From assembly GCF_032854445.1 (NCBI RefSeq), contig NC_088302.1, positions 30,287,979-30,351,978 of the forward strand: a stretch of DNA of 64,000 nt, written 5' to 3'. Of the stretch, positions 1 through 14,100 are shown piece by piece. Under the pieces are notes generated by a model. It was not told the origin of the DNA and searched no databases. It saw only the letters and a list, made by a program, of their open reading frames with translations. Source of the DNA: Liolophura sinensis. Lineage: Eukaryota > Mollusca > Polyplacophora > Chitonida > Chitonidae. The position numbers and the translations under genes were made by a program. The first letter of the stretch is position 1, and every line of letters begins with the position of its first letter.

Positions 1-76
1 GTGAAAACATAGGTCGCCATGGTAGATGTGCTTGATGCAATGTTGCAACAGCTTTGTAAAATAGGTTCCAGAATAG

Positions 77-219
77 ATTTATTTATTTATTTGATTGGTG
101 TTTTACGCAGTACTCAAGAATATTTCACTTATATGATGGCGGCCAGCATTATGGTGGGAGGAAACCCTGCAAAGCCCGGGGAAAACCCACAACCATCTGC
201 AAGTTGCTGGCAGACCCCC
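77..219 (-). mobile_element. SINE-A fragment (3' half)
   Basis: Tail (TTTA)n, TGATTGGTGTTTTACG, then GCCAGCATTATGGTGGGAGG and the body up to TTGCTGGCAGACC. The tRNA head is missing. Lies in a TMEM131 intron. Confidence 0.8.
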
Positions 220-339
220 AATGGTACAGATGGTGTAATGTTTCTGGACACTGCTCATTATACCCAAATTCCACAACCTTTCAACATATGAAAGATCAGC
301 TTTCACATGTGAAATTTCTACACATTTGATTTCTAATTT

Positions 340-470
340 GATTTTGGATACAAAACTTCACTGGTTCAATTTTACTTCAATTTTATCAGTCAACACAGAA
401 TAAAGCCTTCAGAACATGATTGAATAAACACCTTGCAAACGTGGGAAAAGTTTGAAGAATTACAGTTTTT
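340..470 (-). repeat. Interspersed family R copy
   Basis: Reverse of a unit that reads TACTGTAATTCTTCAACC, then TTTGCAAGGTGTTTATTCAA, GAAGGC-TTATTCTGTGTTGA, CTGATAAAAT. Other copies: 30222-30345 (+), 39035-39090 (-), 51055-51170 (-), 51690-51830 (+). Confidence 0.6.
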
Positions 471-791
471 TCCCAGCAGTATGTGTACTTCCTATACATC
501 GATCAATCAATACATTGATCGTGTCCATGTAATAATGCATACAATGTAAGTGTAAGCATAAAAATAACACAAAACACCTGAAATGTGGTTGACTGATTGA
601 TATTTAAGCATATGCTAGAGAAATTGCCACTTTTATCATGAGGTTATGGTATGATAAACCATTTTTTTACCATTCAAAAGTGAAATAAACCAAAGGCCTT
701 TGTCCCCAAGAAACTCTCGACCTTGAAGCCGCAGTTGAAACAGTTTCAAGCCTGCAACCTCATTGGTCTCAAGAGTTTTATTTATTATGTA

Positions 792-1190
792 CCCCATTCA
801 CACGGCCAAAATTTAATCTGGATCTAAATCTGCAATGGCTTAATTCGAAGCCAGTTGTGTGATTATGTGCGTTCACGTGATTACGTGGATAAGCCCGTTT
901 TAACGCAGTTTAGGAATTTGTCCGCTCACACAGTCACAATTAAGCCTGTTTAGTAATTACGACATGAACCTGACCTCCAGGTACCCGGGGCATTTAATCC
1001 AGTTACCGTTCAAACGACACAGATAAACTGACTCAAGACCTGAAACTGGCTTAAAGCTATGTCACTAGCTGGGGCAAATAAACTGGATTAAACATGCCCT
1101 ACCCGGCTTTGTGTTCACACGAGCCGCATAAAACTGGCTCAGAGACACTTTCGGATTTAAACCTGCTTAAATTTGCCAGTGTGAACAGGG
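792..1190. mobile_element. MITE-like DNA element with terminal inverted repeats and TA flanks
   Basis: The left end CCCCATTCACACGGCCAAAA and the reverse complement of the right end CCCTGTTCACACTGGCAAAT align for about 45 bp with small indels. Both ends are bounded by TA (790-791 and 1191-1192), as expected for a Tc1/mariner-type target duplication. The 399-bp interior has no open frame of note but repeats degenerate versions of the TIR motif. It lies about 90 bp downstream of the last visible TMEM131 exon, in an intron. Non-autonomous. Confidence 0.75.
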
Positions 1191-1283
1191 TATTATATAT
1201 ACATATATATATATATATATACAATTGGTGTTTGTGCAATAGGTCGCATCATACAGGATACTGTAAACAGACTGGCCACTTAC

Positions 1284-2047
1284 CCACAGATATTGGGGTG
1301 CCTCTTTCTCCCCTGTGGGTAACTCCAGGTGTAAATCCCCATCACTGGAGTACATTTCCAACACCTGGCAACACACACATATTTTCAATGTAAACATAGC
1401 CGATCTATAATCTTTGTACGTGTACATGTAGAGTATATTTACATATATCATACAAAATATGTCCATGTATCCGATTCACATTCATTTGAACATTATACAA
1501 TATTCAGACATTAATTTTACTAACAGAATGACTCTACAAAATCAATACCAAAATCAAACAGGTCTTGAAATTCATATCCCTGAGATAGGCTTCAGGTCTG
1601 TTACGGAACACCTTTCTGTCAGCTAGAGCACTTATTATTCTGTTATGGTTATGAGGTAACAGGTGTAGTGAATGTTCAGCAAAATCATAACACCTGGTGA
1701 AATAAACTCACCTGTAATGTGGAGCTGTGTGGGTTATGCATGTGAATCAGGGGAGAAAAACTACTGTTAACAGGAACTTTGGCCCCCAGGTAGGGCCTGA
1801 GCCGGTAAGGATTGGGCACCCCCACCCCAAATACCTGCAAAATGCACAGTAAAAGAACATCTGAACGTCAACATTCCGTGAGACACTGTTCTGATTTGAG
1901 CCTTCAGTGGAAGCTGCATACGTAAAAAATACCACAAAATATACAGAAACTACAATGCTGGACCCAAAAAGCTTTGGTGTCTGTCAATAACAGCTAAATA
2001 TGAGAAACCACACTTTTTTGAAAAAATAATTTTCTCCCTATACATGC

Positions 2048-2108
<61 letters not shown>

Positions 2109-5100
2109 TTACTACATTGCTGAATAAAACTGGCATCAAGTTAACAAATTTGGCCATTCAGAGGATTCATCAAAATGTCACATAAGTCTTTTATTCATTC
2201 AAACTGATCAACAGTCACATGTACAATATGTGTTACATGGGATTACCTGGTATTTATATGAGCCCTGGGAGGTATGAATGAATAAAGTATTTTCTACATT
2301 GCCCACTTGTCGGGCCAGAAAAACCACATCAAACGTTGTATTACCCCCCGGGGGAACAGTCTGTAACAAGAACAGAACGCTGATTAACAAATGCATGGAC
2401 TGACTGCTTAAAAAAATGGTTCCAAAGTTCTTTTGCCTCTTTAGAGAGAACCACAACTGCATAATACAAGAGAAACCTGCCAAAAAATCCAGGCATTATA
2501 TTTAAATTTCATGAAAACAAAGTGGGTTAGATCACTGCATGTAAATCTGATTATCAGAAATGAGAGAATTTGGATATACGTTCATGTAAATTCCAAGATC
2601 ATGTTTTGCACAGGAGGTGTAACTTAAGCGAAACGCATCTGTCATGACCAGAAACCTGTGATACATTGTAATGGTGGTTATGTTTGACATAGCTTTACAC
2701 ATACTCCTTGCAGAGCACATGTTGTTCTCTATGCTTGCTTTATATCATTGCCACCACTAGACAAGCTTGACCTCTGGACCTTATGTGATGCAAGTAGGCT
2801 GAGGCGCATCACTATTACCCTTGCGCAGAACTATAACCCGTATTTGTCAATAAAATTGATTAAGGTTTTGGAGTTGTGTTGTGCATACTTTAGATCAAGA
2901 CAACGCACTTGTATCGAGCATTATCTGAAACAAAGGCTGAAACAAAGCATTTGTGTTGTGTGACATCACTTCCTGCCTCATCACAGTGACCACTGTGACT
3001 ACTGTGAACGCAGCGTTGTTCGAGATTTCTGCACAAAATCTGCTATTGGTGGCAGTGGCGTAAAGCCAATGTAGAGCAACACATGCGCTGTGAGGAGTAT
3101 GAGCTTTATACTCTCACCACAAAATGGGTCCCAGAATGTAACTTTAAGTGGTAAAAAAGCAATTCACACATAGTGAGCAATTTCAACATAAATAAGCACG
3201 TATAAAGATCAACAATGTAAGTATCAAGTGACAAGGCATATATATTCGTAAGTATTATAATCATAGAAACTGTGTTACAGATAACGTATGAAGAACATAT
3301 ATTCATAGTGCGCCTTGACAAAAGAACTCCCAGCATTCCTTGTACTAAATCATCCATCCTTATACATGTAGGCGGACATTTTCCACGGCAAGACATGGTT
3401 CAGCGAGCATCATGGCCAATGCATGTGGGTTCTTTTCTATTTTGAATTAAATAAATCTCGAAGACGACAAACAGTGTCCTTATCGCTTAACTGGCTCCTT
3501 GTGGCATTAACAATAAGGATCAGAAAAATATAAGGGCATCACACAAAGGTGAAAGTGGACTGAGAAAATCAACAGAGAAACCGGGCAAGTCTGAGTAGAA
3601 GTTTGGTCTACTCAATTTATATGGGTTAAATTTGGATGTCAACTTATAACAAAGGACTTATTAACAAGTGGGTGAGGGAGAAGAGGTACAGGTAGGCTTG
3701 TACTGAAGTCTTGAAAAGACTGAGCAATATCTCCACACTGCTACTGTTTACCCTCAAGACGGCTGATCTCACACAAGGCATGTTGGATTATCCGTTCTCA
3801 GATTATTGTAAACATTAGATGCAGCTACAATATATATACATTATTTGTATATTATTGTATGATATTGTTATTTGTATATTATTGTACTGTATATTGTAAT
3901 GCAATATCCAAGAATTTGGCACTTGCACATGTATGCTGGCAGTCAGTGTTATGAGTAGAGGGATCCCGAGTGCCTGGGGTAAACCAAAGACCTTTCCAGA
4001 GCTACTGGCAAACTTTCCAAAGTGTAACATACACACAATGTACTGGTGCAAGACACATGGTCTTCAATGATTATCAGACTCTATAAATCAAGGCCTCACA
4101 AAGAGTGAGAGCAGGGAACTCCCCAAATTCTCAGCTCAAGACAAGGATGAAACCCACACCTCCTGTGTCTTTAATGCTGGTATCGATTTATTTATTTATT
4201 TATTTATTTGATTGATGTTTTACACCTTACTCAAGAGTACCTCATATGACAGTGGCCAGCATTATGGGGGGAGAAAACTGGGCAGAGCCCAGGGGAAACC
4301 ATCCATAGGTTGCTGGCAGACCTTCCCAGTAGGCCGGAGAGGAAGTCAGCATGAGTTGGACTTGAACCCACAGCAACAACATTGGTGGGAGGCTCCTGTC
4401 ATTGCACCATGCTGGTGCGCAAACCCCCTCGGCCATGGAGGACACTTTGTTAGCCATGGAACAACAGTTGATGTCGCAGGTGCAATGCACAGAGGTCATG
4501 ATGAAACACCAAGTTAAACAAGTAGGCTTATTACAGGACAAGGTTACAAAATAAGAAAACTAATACTTACTTTATCTTGAAAAAAAGAACAGTGGAAGTG
4601 AACTGTACTCCCAGATATTGATAATAAATATAAATTATTTTTGTTGTCTAAATTTTGTACTGTAACTTGCTCCATTCGTGGCATTCCAACTGGCCTGTGA
4701 AGGAAAAGAAAAAAGTTGGTAATGAAAAGTCTCTGCATTGGGTGATGTAGTATGATTATACCATACCATATCATACTAACCTGAAGTGATTACATTACCC
4801 AATACAGCTCAGGACCAAGCTATGTCCACATGTAGAGTAAATGTGTGGTTATTTTACTCAAAACATTTCATCTGTACAAAAATGTTCAGGTTTGTCAATG
4901 AAGTGAAGGTGCACAGTTTCCTCGAACATAGCCCCTTCTTTATTTATTTGATTTTTACGCCATACTCAAGAATATTTCACTTATATAACTGTAGCCAGCC
5001 TTACGGTGGAAGGAGAGCAGGCATAGCCTGGGAGAAACCCACAACCACCTACAGGTTACTGACAGACCTTACCATGCAAAACCAAAGGAATCCAGCACAA

Positions 5101-8100
5101 GCAGGACTTGAACTCATAGCGAATGCACAGGTGAGAGGGTCATTGCACCGTGATGGCATGTTAACCACCTTGACGAAAATTTGTTTAATTTCCTTATGCT
5201 TGGATACTGAGTACTCAACAATACTGCATAATCTTACAAATATTACGATTATTCTGTAGTGGGTAAGTCACTGGGTTCTGGAAAACACTGCTTTTTATGT
5301 CACAAAATAGTAACAAAGCCAGCAAGTGTTGGATCAAAGAATCATGAACGTGGTATAAAGTTGTACATTAACCTCACTGGTTCACTCTTCACCCACGCTG
5401 CAAGTGCTTTAATATCTTTTTTGTGATGGTGAAATTTTGATGACCTTCCCTTAACTTTAACACAACTTTTAACAAATGCCTACCAAAAGGAAAATACATG
5501 TACACTGTACTTGCAAAATCTTTCCTTGGTGATACAGTAACAGTTAATGTATACAACACCCCCAAAAAAACAATGTACAGTAATAAATGTGATGCAATTT
5601 AAATGTGCATGATAATGAAAACAACATACTGTTTGTATGTAAAGACACTGAAACCAGAAAAGTCATTTTGATCATCCTCCAGTCAGCTTTAGAATGTACA
5701 ACTCCAAAATGTACATGTACCTAGTCATTTGTAAGGAGCATGGGAAAGACAGTTTCAAAACTTGTATTTGGTTCACAATTTGGTTTCCTGTTCATCTTGT
5801 TTTCCTATTGTTAGGGATCCTGTTCTCAAAACGGGATACCTATTGTAATCGTTCTGTATTTTCTTATTATTATTTTTTTTTCTCACCGACTTTATAAGCA
5901 GGAGATCTCCAACACTGTTCAACATACAAGTCCCAAAGTTTGCTCAAATCATCTGTCAGATACTCTCTAGGTACAATTTCTCCAATTTTTTTCTAGGTCA
6001 TGTGGTTCGGCCACCATATTGAATTTTGAGTGAAACCTTTGAAAGTCTTCTCCTCAAGAATCACTGAAAGAACTTCTGAAAATTGATATGCAGCTAAGCT
6101 ACACCATTGGTAGTTACAATAAGTTTTCAAAAATCATTGACTTCCGGTCAAAACTTTGACGTCACAAAAAGTTTTGAACTTTGAATTTTTCTTAACGTAT
6201 TCTGGTGTATTTTTTGCATATCTTTGTAACTTTTCGAGACATAGTCAAAAAACTAAAATTAGTTACGTAATTTCAAGGGAGTATAACTCAAGAACTATGG
6301 GCGCTACATTGTAGAAATGTGCAACTTTCACCAAACTGTAGCCCAAAACATGCTCTTTCAGTAACATGCCAACAGATTTGAGCTACGATCATTATTTTTA
6401 TTGTTAAAAGCGTTTAAATTTTTTTTCTTTCTTTTCTTTTAGCACTCATGCCTGTCAGTTATGTCAGAGTTCGATCCTAGCTTGGCCAATGTCAGGCGAT
6501 GAAAATGTTGTGAATTTAAACGTTTTAAGTACGCTGCTAGGCGTAGTTGGATGTTCTGATGGACCTTGTGGTTTTTCCTTTCTTCGATGCACGGTTTTGT
6601 CGCCAATTGCCATGAAAGTGCGGAAAAGTGCAACTTCCCCCCATGTTTGGTGGTCATGTGACACAAATCCGCTGCATCTGTGGAGCTGAAAATAACTGAG
6701 TGCAAAGGGCTACATGTGTACTGTACGTTTGAGGAAAATCGTTGAAGTGTCTTAATAAATGCAGGAGTTGCAGTGCTTGAAAAATTGTCTAAAGGCTGAT
6801 TTGCCATATTTGGCACTTTGATGTCCCCATGTTATATGATGCATTTTAAATGCATTTACGACTAGGATGAAAGCATGAACATTGTAAGCATGCTACCCGA
6901 CGTAGTTTGACAATTGCGATCAAAACACGAGAAAGCACAATTTCCACCTTATTTGAAGGTCTGGAGAGAGAAAACCATTACAGAAGTAAAGCTGAAAATC
7001 ACTGAGAGCAAAGTGCTACACATGTACTCTATGTGTGCTGAAAATCGTTGATCTGTGTCATTAAACACAGGACATGCACGTTTTCAAATAATGTCCAAAG
7101 GCAGATTTACCACATTTGGCACATTTACATATACAAGCTACATCGTGTAATACAACGTATGAATGGCTACGAAGAATATGTCTCATATATATGTTTTCCT
7201 AACTGCCTGGTTTGCACTGCAGTTGCAATTGGCTCAACCAGTGTATTGTGTGTGTGTATTTCCAAATGTTAGCTTTGTTTTGCACAGACTTTGTCTTCTT
7301 TACTATAAGCTAACCTGGCCACACTGATTGACAAATATCGACATGTGCCTTGGTCCAGGTGTTGTCTTTCTGACAATGGCCGAGCTATCAGTTGAGCAGT
7401 CAGTTTGTGCATGGCAGGTCGTGGATTGAGACATGGAAGTGTAAACTTGCTGTTATACGGGTGGTGTATTATTGGGTGGGGAAAACGTCCTCGATCTGAA
7501 CCAGGATCCCGGCCTAGGAAATGCTGTTCGCAGATCCATTCTAGTTATTACTGTTTCTGTTAAGCTACATACATAGTGTAGCATGAACAACTACACGGAA
7601 GGGCAGCACTGTTGTTACCATAGACTGAAGGTGGATACCGTCTTCCTGTATATCATGGGGCGCAGTTCAGAAAAGCTTCTTGATCACAGCTTGTGACTGC
7701 ACATCAATCATTTTGTTTTTTCTTCCTTCCTTTTTTTTCCACACAGAATCTACATAATGTAATGTAAAGAAAGTTTGTTGCCTAACAACGAAAGAATGTG
7801 ACCACTAAAACATACATGTGCACGTATGTGTAAATAAATGTACTGCCAAAAGGTGAGCAAACTTACTGTTGTTGGAAGTCCAGAAATGGAGGATCTAAAA
7901 GAATGGCACTGTTTGATGAACTGCCATCGGGTCGCCTGCAGAATAAAAAAAAGAGAGCGTTAACAATCGAGCGAAAATTTCTCAAACGGTTATGCAATAT
8001 GACATGCCAATTGTGCCCAGTATCCTGTGGCTTTCATATTATACATCAGCGATAGATCACATCAGCTGTGTCTAAGATAATTTTGGTTGCTGGTAATCTA

Positions 8101-11100
8101 TAACTTACGATGTGATATATGAACATTTTGAATTTGAGTTTACAGACAAAACTACAATGGTTGGGTTGGCTAATTTCAGGGCTTGTTGTGTTCTGGTAAA
8201 CATGATTTGAGATGTTTAGTCGCTGGTGACTGGACACCGTGAACGAGCGACTCAGACAAGCTTTCTGCATGAAGCTATAGTCCCAGGTAGACACATTAAG
8301 TCTCATCCAAGTCAGAGTGGGAAAAGTAGGTTTAATGTGAACATGTAAAATGATTTATAGACAAAGTATAGCCTGTAGCCTTGACACTAATGGTTAATCT
8401 GTAAATGGCTGCCTACGCGTGTTTCTACTTCTTTCCCCTCAGCAGTATTAGCTACACGTACGGAGACGGACCAAGCAAAAGTAGCCCTGGGACATACTAC
8501 ACCACATATACATAAACCATGCAACAACCTACTGTATGGATGTACGAATATGAAAACAACACTTTTATAGATCATTATTACACCCACAACCAATACACAA
8601 GCTGAACAATGAATCCCTAGGCATAGATAATGATGTCGCAACTTTTAATGCAATCAGTGACTTTTGGATGCTGTGAGAATCTGATATTTTGGTGATAAAT
8701 GGTTTGGAAATTCTCCATGTGAACTGATGAGCTCACAATTCACAGCATGTTTATGAGCTACTGTATTGTACATTAAAAATTCATTCACTGAATTACCATC
8801 TATATTTCTTCGCTGCCAACGTATGGAAAGAGGGATTCTGAAAACACTCATTATCCTATAATTCGTAGGCAATAAAATCAGGAAGTTTGTCCTACCCGTT
8901 AATACATGTGTGCAGCAGAAGATAAACAGAAGCTGACTCCAGCTTAGCAGTTTTAACTCTTTATTATATACATGAGCGACACAATTCCGACATACATCAT
9001 CAACACATGCAAAACAAATCTAAATGTGAACTGTGGAATTACTAAATTTGAACATTGGAATTTCAGAGCCTTAAACACACTGCAAGTCTGAAATTGCTTT
9101 GTGGACCCAGGATCCCGGGATGTATGTATGCTTGGGGTTTACTGTCTTACTTAACAATCTCTTAGTCACATGACAATGAGGAGTCATTGGGTGTATGTAC
9201 ATATGCTGTGTCTTGTGGCAGGGCGAGTCCATGTTAACAAAGTGCTGCTGCCACTGAAGCATCATGCCGAAGACGTAATGTATACCTCACTTACACCACA
9301 GTTGTCAGTTATATGGGTACATGTAGTCTGTTTCAAGGTCTGGCCCGGGTAAAGTATGTATGCACTATAACAAAGCACATCTCTTCCTTAGCTACTTGGT
9401 AGTTCAAATACATCCCATACAAATCTTTATTTGTCTATCACTCAAACATTTATTTAGTTATTTATTTATGTGATTAATGCTTAATGCAATGCTTTCATGA
9501 AAGAATTTCTCATTTACGTAACAGCCGTCAGTTTCAGGGGTAAAGTAAACTAGAGTGTCCGACGTAATTTAGTGCTGGCCTTTGGCAAGTCATTGACAAA
9601 CTGTTCTCTGTGACGTAGATATGCTCAAAATATTGGTAGAAGACTGCGCAAAAGGTATAAACCTGTAGCCTTTGGCAAGTTACTAATGAACTTTCCCACA
9701 CATGTGATCTACAGATATGCTGACCACATTAGGGGAAGACAAGTGGCCTTCAACGAATGCTAGACTAAGCCAATGTCCGCATTATCATTATCCACTGCTT
9801 ATTATGAACAGGTCTCCAGAAACAGTGGAAAACACACTCATACATGTATTCAATATCATTTAATTATTTGATTAGTGTGTGTACGCCGTTCTGAAGAATA
9901 TTTTACTTATACGACGACGGCCAGCATTAGAGTGAGAGGAAAGGGGAGCCAGAGGAAACCCCTGGTTGTTCATTATGACAGACTGGAGCTAAGGTCACAA
10001 ATCCATACTTGTATTTGTTGCTACCACTGGTTATCAAATATAAAGCCAGCTTCTATAGGTACATGTAAAAAGCCATATTGTCTTTCACAGAAACTGACCA
10101 TTCTGGAGGCTTTGTTTAGCGGTAAATGCATGACTGACGGTCAGCAGAATAGGTGAAATGTATAACAATAGCCCATGAATTTTTCATTAACACCTTGGCT
10201 TAATCATGCTAGTCTTGTTAACACAACAGCTCTAGCTACAAAGCTAATTAGAGAGTCAGTCCTCAGCTGCTGCATTTATGACAGAAGGCTCAGGTATGCA
10301 GCCGCTGGTGGGACGGTCTCCTATGGACAGAGAGGCCAGAGGATGCTCAAGTGGCCTCTGATTAGTTTTACCTGGTCACTGAGCCAGGTATGTGTATACT
10401 GACTGACTAAAGCAGGAACAAACATATTGATTATGATGTTCTGCTAGAGCTATTAAAGGCAGTAGAGCAGGTCAGCTTGGCTTATGGCGTCTGGCTATAG
10501 CTCAGCTGCTTCTAACACATTTGTACAGTTTACATTAAATATTAACGCCCCCAAAATGCAGGTGCACGTCTATCTGTTGGCACCTGGAAGGAGAAAAAGG
10601 TGATGACAATGTATCACGTACAAGACAACTTGGATAGTGAATGTCATAAAATGGCACCCTCGATGGATAGCTCAAGATTCAAAGCAAAGGATTCCTAAGG
10701 CATATGGGTCAAAGGTGGACAATCACAAAACATTCATTCCACACAAAGCAATACAGTAATGATACTGTATATGCATTACTCCAGGGATAGGCTTATAATT
10801 GATACAACCAATTGATTCCGGAGCACATGTACAAACACACTACCCCTGGCAAGACCGTCATAATTGAATACTTTACCAGTATATTGACTAACAGACATTT
10901 ATTTGTATACGTCCATATACAAATACATGCAGTGTGGTTTCACCATATACATGTACGTACATTCATCTGTTATAGCCGATACCCAGTGAGTGCTTTATAT
11001 TCTAACAATGTACTGTTAACACGGAGATTAAAGAATAAGACATCATATCATTTTCAGCTGCATTACATCGCAGAAAGAATGTTACTGTAAATCTTCAACC

Positions 11101-14100
11101 TTTTCAACCACTAAACCACTTTCTTCAGTGGAATTTATGCATACAACAATTATGATACTAGAACTGATTTGTTCATGTCATTAAAGAAAAGTTTCATAAA
11201 ATATTATTTTTCAACACCCCATAGTCCTCTCAGAATGTTTCAAAATATTGGTTACAGAAGCATTTAAAAATGTTGTAAATTAAAGTATCTCAAAAGTACA
11301 CATGCTTACTTCTTCATTTTATACACTTCAATCGAACGGTGAAGAATGTTGAAGAGCCTTTCAGCCAATAAACTTTATTATATTTATTTATTTGATTGGT
11401 GACTAATGGCCTGTTCAAGGATTTATTCGAACATAAAGAGCTGGAGTAAACCATCAACCTTCGCCAGGTACATATACACATGTACATCTGCGTTTTTTTC
11501 TTCTTACAGATGGTACAATACATGTGTACTTAAATTTGAAGAAAATGAAACAGGCATCACAACAACAACAACAACAACAATGTTGCTGTGCCAACAATAC
11601 TTATACAGTGTTGCAATGAAGGATTAAGTAATGTTCTAATGGTAAGAAATAACTATGCAGGTGACAACTACCTATCTGTCCAAAGACAGCACATGTACAT
11701 GTACATGTATGATCAATAGTAGCAGCCCCTCACACAACAGATCAGGACGGGCAACCCAATCAATACATTTCTACACGATGTGTCATCTTGAACATACAGT
11801 CAAATTCACTTTCACTACCCAGCTAGCAACTCAGCCTGCTTTTTAGGCCTCATTCGGGACTGTTGCACAATATTTACATACCATCCCAGGCACAGTATTA
11901 GCCACAAAAGGAAGCGAGTGGGTGTGGGGTGTGGGGGGGAGGGGTACATACCTTCCTAAAAACGTTTAATAGTACTGGTGCTATTGATATACTTTCTTTT
12001 CCAAAGACCATGATAAAGCTCACTGTATTTATGTCCAAGTGGGATTAAGATGCTTCTCAAAAGCTATTCAAGCTAACTCTTTAATATGTTAAAGCAATAA
12101 AAATTACACCACGCACATTATACTGCAAAGAGGTAAATCTATGCGGTAAGCTGACTCTTTACACCAACTGTGTATCACTCAAGGCCATGACCATACACTT
12201 ACTCCTGTGTGTAACTTTCTTTTAGCATGTCTACATGCTCTAACTACCAAACACACTGGCAGTGATTTCAGTGACTTTTTTTCACAAAATTGACCTGGTT
12301 ACCCTTAAGCACATTTTACATCAGAACAGTTGGCCTCTTAATCTGAATTCTTCCTTTTAAAATTTCCTAACATGCATTACATGTGTGTACCTCAGAATAG
12401 GCATTAGTACATGTGAGCAAATTATTTCAAAAGATAAAACATTTTTACTACCACAAAAGATCCATTCCAGAATTCATGATGAATGACAGCACAAGCCCAT
12501 AATTACATTAGACTAGCTTCATTAAAATTAGGCTTTTTTTTGAAATCCTTAGAAATATCCAGGGCTGTTATTTACTGGAAGTAGATTTGGAAGAAAAAAA
12601 TCTTTCTGCACTGAACAGTTAAATATACATGGATAAAGAAACTCGTCGAAAACAATTCATATGTACAATTAAAATGCCTCTATTTCAAATAATATTTGTG
12701 ACAAACAGTCTCATGATATGCCATAAAGCATGGCTTTTCAGTATCTACTATCTATGTACTTTAGTTCATTTCCCTGTTTGCAGAATCCCCCATCACATTA
12801 TTAAATAGACTGATGCGCACACAATACAAGCATTCGTGTATAAAATGTATACACGTACACGCAAGTCATGCATGAAAATGGCCAAAAGAAAAAATGAAAT
12901 CCACCATACCATGTAATAAATAGATAACTAAAGAAATCAAGCTAAATACTTACGTTATATCTTCGAAGCGCTGTCCTGGTTTCACCTGAAATAAATGACA
13001 CATGTCCACATTAGTGTTAGATATGAATTTGATGAATACAGGTTTTCTATGTACAGGTACATTAATGAAAACACATGTCTATTTTATAACAAACACCATC
13101 ACCTACATTGTTAAACGCAGAATGAAAGTCAAATGCATCACTTATCACTTCTAGACCAAGGCATTCATATTTTGGGGGGCTTCGACTTATTATAATGCTC
13201 TGTCCACATTACATCATATCAAATTGTTGTGTTATAATACACATACAAGAACAGAGTATTTAATTGTATTTATCTATTTGATTTATGTTTTACACTGTAC
13301 TCAAGAATATTTCACTTATACCAAGGCGGCCAGCATTATTGTGGGAGGAAACCTGGCACAGCCTGGGTGAAACCTACGACCATCTGCAAGTTGCTAGAAA
13401 ACCTTCCCATGTACAGCCGGAAAGGAAGCCAGAAAGACCTGGACTTGAACTAACACCAACTGCATTGGTTGGGAGGTTCCTGGGTCATAGCGCAGTGCCC
13501 GCGTGCTATCCCTCTCGGCCACAATTTTAATGGCATCCATAAAAGTAACAATTTTGCACTCAGTTTATATAATGTCTTTGTTTGCCCCCAATGTCTACCT
13601 ACATAGCTCAGGACCTAATTAGAAGATTATGCATGCCCTGAAAAAAATTGATATCTACTCTAATGTGTTTTATCAATGTACACTTACAAAATACAACATA
13701 AAGCATCCAATTCTGTGATAAAGTTGTCATACATGTACCAGTGCTTTATTCCCCCCATCAAACATGAACTAATAACGTTGATCATTATGATTTGAAATTC
13801 ATCAATAGCCCTTCGTGCAAATGTAGCTTTATCTAGAAACAAATCATACCAAGCTCTCTTGAAACATCTCCTAACCATGCTTAAGTTATCTAAAAGGAAT
13901 TGCTAAGTATCTCTGGGTAAAACTCTGTGAAAGGCTACCACCCAATAAGGTAAAGGAAATAACAAATTTCCTTATAAACTCTGCAGTAACAACAAACACT
14001 TTACAGAGACAAAAGTCTGCCTTTGCACCTTAGGTTTCCCATTCAATCAAACAGGGTTAATTTTTGTCTGCATTTTTTCCTGGTTTGAGAAGGATGACAG

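Noticed and set aside
1-1283. Search for the next TMEM131 exon left of 1284
   Set aside because: No in-phase segment resembling the expected next part of the family was found. It most likely lies beyond the window.
6439-6816. 125-codon open frame on the minus strand
   Set aside because: It lies across the first copy of a diverged 306-bp tandem duplication and is not kept open in the second copy. It has no family features and no splice context.
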